Positions 42,297-46,826 of a stretch of 46,826 nucleotides of DNA are shown here, one piece after another. The stretch covers positions 1 through 46,826 of the forward strand of contig VXYL01000062.1 of the NCBI GenBank assembly GCA_009846005.1, written 5' to 3'. Each line of letters opens with the position of its first letter. Position 1 is the stretch's first letter. The DNA comes from Gammaproteobacteria bacterium. GTDB taxonomy: Bacteria > Pseudomonadota > Gammaproteobacteria > Pseudomonadales > Azotimanducaceae. The notes beneath the pieces were generated by a model. It saw nothing but the letters and a program-made list of their open reading frames with translations, did not search any database and had not been told where the DNA came from. The translations under genes were made by a program, and so were the position numbers.

Positions 42297-42503
42297 ATGA
42301 CACGCGCAGCAACACTCGTGGCGGCGCTCGGATTCTGCGACCCTTCCGCCTGCGAAGAGCCTTCTTTCCGCCCCATGACGCCGGTGTTGGCGCCGGGCAG
42401 GCACACCCTGGTGGTGGAGGCTCGCCTACCGGGCACGGACATCGTGCTCGAGACAGCCACGGGTTCCGTGGACCTGGACTGCCCAGACGTCGACACCTCT
42501 TGA
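42297..42503 (+). CDS. Possible small exported protein
   Basis: This 68-residue frame begins MTRAATLVAALGFCDPSA, resembling a short signal or lipoprotein leader (an ATG at 42276 would add seven residues). RPMTPVLAPGRHTLVVEARLPGTDIVLE follows and looks like a single beta-rich PEGA-like unit. Codons end mostly in G or C, as in the neighbours. I do not recognise a family. The ribosome-binding site is weak. It sits between divergent genes and may be spurious. Confidence 0.4.
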   Translation: MTRAATLVAALGFCDPSACEEPSFRPMTPVLAPGRHTLVVEARLPGTDIVLETATGSVDLDCPDVDTS

Positions 42504-42630
42504 CGCGCCTAAGCGTTCACGGTCGACCAAAGCGTGCGCATGTCGATCGGGGATCCGATCTCGCACCATGAGACAATCAGGGCCATTGGCCGAACAGGCC
42601 AGGCTTGCAAACACCTGACGGGGTGCGCGA

Positions 42631-43599
42631 ATGGGACTCGGAACCAAGCCCTTCACCCGCGGTCTGCACGACGTCGGCGACCACTGCTACGCGTGGGTCC
42701 AGCCGGACGGCGGGTGGGGCTGGAGCAACGCGGGATTGGTCGCCGACGGCGCCGAGAGTCTGCTGGTCGACACGCTGTTCGACTTAAGGCTCACCCGAGC
42801 GATGCTGGACGGCATGCGGGCTGCGGAGCCGAAAGCCGCCCGGGCGTTCGACAAGCTCGTGAACACCCACGCCAACGCCGATCATTGCAACGGCAACGAA
42901 CTCGTGGCGGAGGCGGAGATCATCGCCTCGAGTGCCACCGCACGGGAACTCGCCGCCGAACCGCCGGACCGGTTGGCGGTCATCATGCGCCAGGCACCGA
43001 ACATGGGCGAGACCGGCGAGTTCCTCATGTACTGCTTCAGCGACTTCGACTTCGAGGGCATCACCCCCACGTTGCCCACCACGACTTTCGACGGCGAGCA
43101 CGAACTCCGCGTGGGGGACAAAGCGGTCGTCTTAAAGGAGGTCGGACCCTGTCATACGCAGGGCGACATCCTTGCCTACGTGCCTGGAGAGAAGCTCATC
43201 TACACCGGCGACATCCTGTTCATCGAGGGGCATCCGATCCTCTGGGTGGGGCCGGTCTCGAACTGGATCGCCGCCTGCGACTACACGCTCGGCCTGCCGG
43301 TCGCCGTGGTGGTTCCCGGTCACGGGCCGATTACCGACAAGCATGGCGTGCAGGCCGTGCGGGACTACCTGGTGTACATCCGGGACGAGGCGAGGGCCCG
43401 TTACGACGCGGGCTTGTCTGCCTACGATGCGGCCATGGACATCTCGCTCGCCGACTACGACTCCTGGGGCGATGCGGAACGCATCGCCGTCAACGTGGCG
43501 ACGCTCTACCGCGAGTTCGGTGCCTCCTCCGGCCCGGTGAACCCGTTGGGTGCGTTCGAGGCCATGGCGAAGATTCGCAAGGCGCGGGGTCAGGCCTAG
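42631..43599 (+). CDS. Metallo-beta-lactamase-fold hydrolase with HxNxDH motif
   Basis: This 322-residue protein has the MBL fold. LLVDTLFDLRL precedes the metal motif NTHANADHCNGN. GPCHTQGDILAYVPGEKLIYTGDILF supplies the later His and Asp ligands, and VVVPGHGPI the last His. The first motif is His-x-Asn-x-Asp-His, not the usual His-x-His-x-Asp-His; this spelling is known in a branch of MBL proteins annotated as cyclase- or hydrolase-like. Substrate unknown. ATG at 42631. A DUF72 gene follows on the same strand by 6 bases. Confidence 0.9.
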   Translation: MGLGTKPFTRGLHDVGDHCYAWVQPDGGWGWSNAGLVADGAESLLVDTLFDLRLTRAMLDGMRAAEPKAARAFDKLVNTHANADHCNGNELVAEAEIIASSATARELAAEPPDRLAVIMRQAPNMGETGEFLMYCFSDFDFEGITPTLPTTTFDGEHELRVGDKAVVLKEVGPCHTQGDILAYVPGEKLIYTGDILFIEGHPILWVGPVSNWIAACDYTLGLPVAVVVPGHGPITDKHGVQAVRDYLVYIRDEARARYDAGLSAYDAAMDISLADYDSWGDAERIAVNVATLYREFGASSGPVNPLGAFEAMAKIRKARGQA

Positions 43600-43605
43600 A
43601 GCCAC

Positions 43606-44319
43606 GTGGTAGAGATCATGCAGTGGCTCGCAGGAACAAGCGGATTCAGCTACAAGGAGTGGAAGGGCGCTTTCTACCCCGAGGACATCGCGGCAGGCGA
43701 CATGCTGGCCTTCTACGCGTCCAAGCTGCCGGCGGTGGAGATCAACAACACGTTCTATCGGATGCCGAGACGGAGCGTGTTGGCCACGTGGCGAGACGCC
43801 GTGCCGACCGACTTTCGGTTCTCGATCAAGGCGTCGCGGCGGATCACCCACCAGTCGAGGTTGAAGGACTGCGAGGAAGCCGTGGATTATCTGGCGACGG
43901 GACTCGAGACGTTAGAGCACAAACTCGGGTGCGTGCTGTTCCAGTTGCCGCCGTACCTTCAGAAGGACGACGAGCGGCTGGACGCGTTCCTGTCGATCTG
44001 GCCGAAGGCGTTCCCGGTCGCCATGGAGTTCCGCCACGACTCTTGGTTCGACGACGAGACGGCTGAGACCCTCAAACGGCATGGCGCGGCGATCTGCATA
44101 TCGGAAGACGGCGAACTGCCCATGCCCGGGTTCGTCGCGACAACGGGTTGGGTCTATCTGCGACTTCGCAAGCCGGACTACGGCGATGCGGCGCTTGGCA
44201 GCTGGGTCGAACGCGCGACTGCGGCCGGGGCTTCGCGCGGCTTCGCGTTCTTCAAGCACGAAGACGAAGGCGCAGGACCCAGACTAGCTAGCCGATTCCT
44301 CGATCTGGTCGGCCCGTGA
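43606..44319 (+). CDS. DUF72 family protein (YecE-like)
   Basis: This 237-residue protein is a TIM-barrel DUF72 member: LAGTSGFSYKEWKGAFYPE, AVEINNTFYRMP, FRFSIKASRRITH, CVLFQLPPYLQKDDERL, and AMEFRHDSWF. Its biochemical role is not established in this family. GTG 43606 is used; ATG 43618, beginning MQWLAGTSGF, may be the true start. It follows the MBL gene closely and probably shares its transcript. A REP-like inverted pair lies between it and the convergent dehydrogenase. Confidence 0.93.
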   Translation: MVEIMQWLAGTSGFSYKEWKGAFYPEDIAAGDMLAFYASKLPAVEINNTFYRMPRRSVLATWRDAVPTDFRFSIKASRRITHQSRLKDCEEAVDYLATGLETLEHKLGCVLFQLPPYLQKDDERLDAFLSIWPKAFPVAMEFRHDSWFDDETAETLKRHGAAICISEDGELPMPGFVATTGWVYLRLRKPDYGDAALGSWVERATAAGASRGFAFFKHEDEGAGPRLASRFLDLVGP

Positions 44320-44351
44320 CCTAGCCCCGAAGCCGTCGAGAAGGGATTCCC

Positions 44352-44427
44352 GTAGGGCGGGGTTTGTCCCCGCCGCGCTGGGATTGTCGCTGCCGCGGGA
44401 ACGGGACGGGACAAGCCCGTCCCCTAC
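44352..44427. repeat. Inverted pair of REP-like hairpins (BIME-like)
   Basis: The first copy starts GTAG at 44352, with GGCGGGG (44356-44362) pairing with CCCCGCC (44368-44374) around TTTGT. The second is inverted: GGGACGGG (44403-44410) pairs with CCCGTCCC (44416-44423) around ACAAG and ends in CTAC (44424-44427). A pair in opposite orientation resembles a bacterial interspersed mosaic element. It lies between convergent genes and may stop transcription both ways. Confidence 0.8.
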
Positions 44428-44459
44428 GGTCCGTGTTCCCTACGCGTCCGCGCCGCGTC

Positions 44460-45461
44460 TTACCGGCGGAAGCTCAGGTATTCCTCGTTCACGCAGTTCA
44501 CCAAGCGCCCGCCGCGCAGGTAGCGCGCCGCGGTGCGGGCGGCGAACGCCCGGATGTCGCGCACGCTCTCCGGCGTGAAGAAGGCCGAGTGCGGCGTGAT
44601 CACGAGGCGATGCTTGATCCAGTCCTCGTTGCGGTGCCAGGCGGCGATCAACGGCGCGTTGAGGTTGGCAGGCTCGTCGGGCAGCACGTCCAGGCCGGCT
44701 GCGAGCACGATCCCGTCCTTCATGGCATCGTGTAGCGCGTCGAGATCGATCAACGGCCCACGGGCCGTGTTGATGATGATCGTGCCTTGCTTCGCAGCCG
44801 CGAGGGCATCGGCGTCGATGAGGTGGTGGGTCTCGTCGTTCAAGGGCGTATGGACGCTGACGATATCGCTTGTGCGCATCAACTCGTGCAATGTATCGAC
44901 CCGGCGCACCCCCAAGGCGAGTTCCAGTCCGCTCGGCTGGTAGGGGTCGTAGAACACGCAGTCCATGTCGAACGCCTGGGCCCGGCGCAAGGCGGTGGTG
45001 CCGATCCGTCCGAGACCGATGACGCCGAAGGTACAGTCGGCCAGGCGTCGACCGAACGGGTTCAGCGCCGGGCGCCAGTTCTTGATGGGCTCTTCCCGGA
45101 GACACTCGTCGTGGAAGGCGATGCTCTTGGTCAACGTCATCATCAGGGCGATGGCGTGGTCGGCGACCTCGCGGGTGCCGTAGTCGGGCACGTTGCAGAC
45201 CGGGATGCCGTGCCTGCCGAACGCCTCCACGTTCACGTCGTCGAACCCCACCGCCATCTTCACCACGATGCGGCACTTGTCGAGCATGGGGAGGAACCGG
45301 TCGGGCACAGCGCCGCCGACGATCCCGTCGCAGTTGCGCCACTGCTCCTCGGTGACCTGGTCGTAGCCGTGGCAGAACTCAGTAGTGATCCCTTCGCCCA
45401 CCGCCTCTTGGTCGACCGAGTTGTCACGGCCCGTACGCGGCCACAGTATCCGGATGCTCAT
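44460..45461 (-). CDS. D-isomer 2-hydroxyacid dehydrogenase (CtBP-like)
   Basis: This 333-residue NAD-dependent dehydrogenase has the dinucleotide motif FGVIGLGRIGTTALRRAQAF. The catalytic triad Arg (NTARGP), Glu (LDVLPDEPA) and His (VITPHSAF) is present. It reduces 2-keto acids or oxidises D-2-hydroxy acids; the exact substrate is unknown. The N-terminal block CRIVVKMAVGFDDVNVEAFGRHGI is the CtBP/phosphoglycerate-dehydrogenase type. ATG with GGGGAGAAGC upstream. Diverges from the GST-like gene. Confidence 0.95.
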   Translation of the reverse strand: MSIRILWPRTGRDNSVDQEAVGEGITTEFCHGYDQVTEEQWRNCDGIVGGAVPDRFLPMLDKCRIVVKMAVGFDDVNVEAFGRHGIPVCNVPDYGTREVADHAIALMMTLTKSIAFHDECLREEPIKNWRPALNPFGRRLADCTFGVIGLGRIGTTALRRAQAFDMDCVFYDPYQPSGLELALGVRRVDTLHELMRTSDIVSVHTPLNDETHHLIDADALAAAKQGTIIINTARGPLIDLDALHDAMKDGIVLAAGLDVLPDEPANLNAPLIAAWHRNEDWIKHRLVITPHSAFFTPESVRDIRAFAARTAARYLRGGRLVNCVNEEYLSFRR

Positions 45462-45596
45462 GCTTCTCCCCGTGGTTGTGAGCGCGTGCGGCAGTTCACG
45501 CGCGAAAACTCACCGAGTGTACTGGAATCGTTCCCGTTGCCGATGCGCGTCGATTGAACGATGCTGTTCCAGGTCAGATTTTCATTCGTCCGGACC

Positions 45597-46619
45597 ATGT
45601 CGAGAACAGACCCCATTGCGCTCCGAGGCGCCCCCGGTTCCCCCTACACCCGCAAGATGCTCGCCGTGCTGCGCTTCAGACGCATCCCGTACCGGTTCTT
45701 GGTGGGACTCTGGGCGAGAGACGATGGCTTGCCGAGACCAAAGGTGGACCTGCTGCCCACGTTCTACTTCGACTCGGACGAAGGAGTCGAGGCGGTCGTG
45801 GATTCGACGCCGATCATCCGGCGCCTGGAGAACGAGTACCTCGGCCGCTCGGTAATCCCGGACGACGCGGCACTGGCATTCATCGATTATCTCGTCGAGG
45901 ACTACGCCGACGAATGGCTAACCAAGGCGATGTTCCACTACCGTTGGCAGTACGAGGCGGACGTTGCGCTGGCGGGTGAGATCCTGCCCCGGTGGCGCGA
46001 TCTGACGGCGAGCGCCAGCGAGATCGCACCTCGAGCAGATGCCGTCAGGGAGCGGCAGATCGGGCGGCTCTATGTGGTAGGCAGCAACGAGGTGACGGCA
46101 AGCGTCATCGAGGAGAGCTACCGTCGTTTCCTGGGCCTCCTCGACGATCACATTGGCAACGGACCGTTTCTGTTCGGTGGACGTCCGTCGGCCGCCGACT
46201 TCGGCCTCTTCGGGCAGTTGACCCAACTCGCGACTTTCGACCCGACGCCGCGCAACCTCACCGCGGAGATCGCGCCTCGGGTCCTGGCCTGGGTGCAGTC
46301 GGTCGAGGATCTCTCGGGTCTTGAACCCCACGAGGAGGACTGGGTTGAGCGTGGCGAGGCGCCGGAGACGTTGCGAGCCCTCTTGGTCGAAGTGGGGCGA
46401 ACCTACGTTCCGGTGATGCTGGCCAACGCGCACGCTATCGACGCGCGTGCGGATCAAGTGGCAGCGGAAGTGGATGGCGAGCCCTGGACTCAACGTCCGT
46501 TCCCGTACCAGGCGAAGTGCCTGCAATGGGTACGGCAAGAATACGCGCGACTCGACGGGACTGATCGCGGCTACGTGGACAACATCTTGGCCGGTACCGG
46601 CTGCGAAGCGTTGTTCTGA
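45597..46619 (+). CDS. Glutathione S-transferase-like protein
   Basis: This 340-residue protein begins with a thioredoxin-like GST N-terminal domain (IALRGAPGSPYTRKMLAVLRFRRIPYR, DSTPIIRRLE as the glutathione-binding block). An all-helical C-terminal domain follows (FLFGGRPSAADFGLFGQLTQLATF, with the N-capping S-A-D). An extra C-terminal segment of about 80 residues makes it longer than ordinary GSTs. The substrate is unknown. ATG 45597 suits the family; an ATG at 45561 would add 12 residues. No strong ribosome-binding site is visible. Confidence 0.88.
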   Translation: MSRTDPIALRGAPGSPYTRKMLAVLRFRRIPYRFLVGLWARDDGLPRPKVDLLPTFYFDSDEGVEAVVDSTPIIRRLENEYLGRSVIPDDAALAFIDYLVEDYADEWLTKAMFHYRWQYEADVALAGEILPRWRDLTASASEIAPRADAVRERQIGRLYVVGSNEVTASVIEESYRRFLGLLDDHIGNGPFLFGGRPSAADFGLFGQLTQLATFDPTPRNLTAEIAPRVLAWVQSVEDLSGLEPHEEDWVERGEAPETLRALLVEVGRTYVPVMLANAHAIDARADQVAAEVDGEPWTQRPFPYQAKCLQWVRQEYARLDGTDRGYVDNILAGTGCEALF

Positions 46620-46826
46620 CCGTCGGCATGTAGTGCGACTTCTGCCGAGCACACGTCGACGATGTCGCGCGCAGAATCTAGTGCTTGCTGCGAAATGGCT
46701 TCCCGGGAACCGCTGGCAGGGGGGCGTTTGCTCCCATCGCCGAGTTGAGAACATCGCCCTTTTCAGATCGCGGCCGAGTTGCGTTTCCCACCCTTCGCCC
46801 ACCGCGCCTCGGTTGATCTTGGGGAC
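46620..46826. other. Right-end non-coding stretch
   Basis: These 207 bases after the GST-like gene show no gene, hairpin or promoter that I can support. The window ends here, so a partial gene further right cannot be excluded. Confidence 0.4.

Noticed and set aside
42534-44066. 510-codon plus-strand frame across the MBL and DUF72 genes
   Set aside because: It is Arg/Gly-rich and motif-free; the MBL and DUF72 frames have clear family signatures.
1-46826. tRNA or rRNA genes
   Set aside because: No GGTTCGAATCC-type T-loop sequence or rRNA segment was seen on either strand by eye; a covariance search would settle this.

Overview
This 46.8-kb window is high-GC and gene-dense. It looks like chromosomal DNA of a gammaproteobacterium, probably environmental and not closely related to a model species. 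The basis is the set of housekeeping genes it carries: secB with a membrane rhodanese, gpmI-envC-comF, glnLG (ntrBC), tatABC, trmL, dtd, lon, modABC, and an all-alpha dUTPase. I see no tRNA, rRNA, CRISPR array, prophage or plasmid functions.

Layout. 1-540: a 46-bp direct repeat pair with a doubtful small ORF. 540-1694: a REP-associated (RAYT-type) HUH transposase, with a GTAG-headed bulged hairpin about 200 bp upstream of its start. 1996-5449: a SulP anion transporter and a membrane-anchored PEGA/pseudo-FGE protein. 5598-8433: lon and a small RRM protein. 8649-13846: dUTPase, a membrane protein, an aminotransferase/FAD-oxidoreductase pair, and an APH-like phosphotransferase. 14191-20645: a MerR (CarH/LitR-like) regulator divergent from a five-gene signalling operon (RsbW-like kinase, STAS antagonist, REC-PP2C phosphatase, periplasmic binding protein, sensor histidine kinase). 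20756-24869: amt, an acyl-CoA ligase and a second phosphotransferase. 24838-30674: CDF exporter, 3-methyladenine glycosylase, tatABC plus a VOC protein, dtd, and a PP-loop tRNA-thiolation-like protein with TusA. 30834-38365: glnLG, trmL, secB/rhodanese, gpmI, envC, comF. 38603-41036: modABC. 41051-46619: acyltransferase, a small exported ORF, an MBL-fold protein, DUF72, a D-2-hydroxyacid dehydrogenase and a GST-like protein.

How genes work together. The strongest candidate for an undescribed system is 13.9-20.6 kb. The binding protein and histidine kinase look like a TorT/TorS-type periplasmic sensor. The REC-PP2C protein, STAS protein and RsbW-like kinase form a complete partner switch. The adjacent MerR regulator has TTGTAC-type operator repeats at its own promoter and again at a consensus-like promoter behind its 3' end, which would transcribe a short structured RNA with no ORF. 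Two other points stand out. Six intergenic GTAG-headed hairpins resemble REP elements and occur with the RAYT gene, and in two cases the GTAG supplies the stop codon of the preceding gene. The modA leader contains two perfectly complementary, interleaved helices (7 and 9 bp), the arrangement of an H-type pseudoknot, ending 15 nt before the start codon. A near-perfect NtrC site overlaps a sigma70-like promoter ahead of glnLG.

Functions come from recognising sequence motifs by eye. Promoters, operators and RNA structures were also read by eye and not computed.
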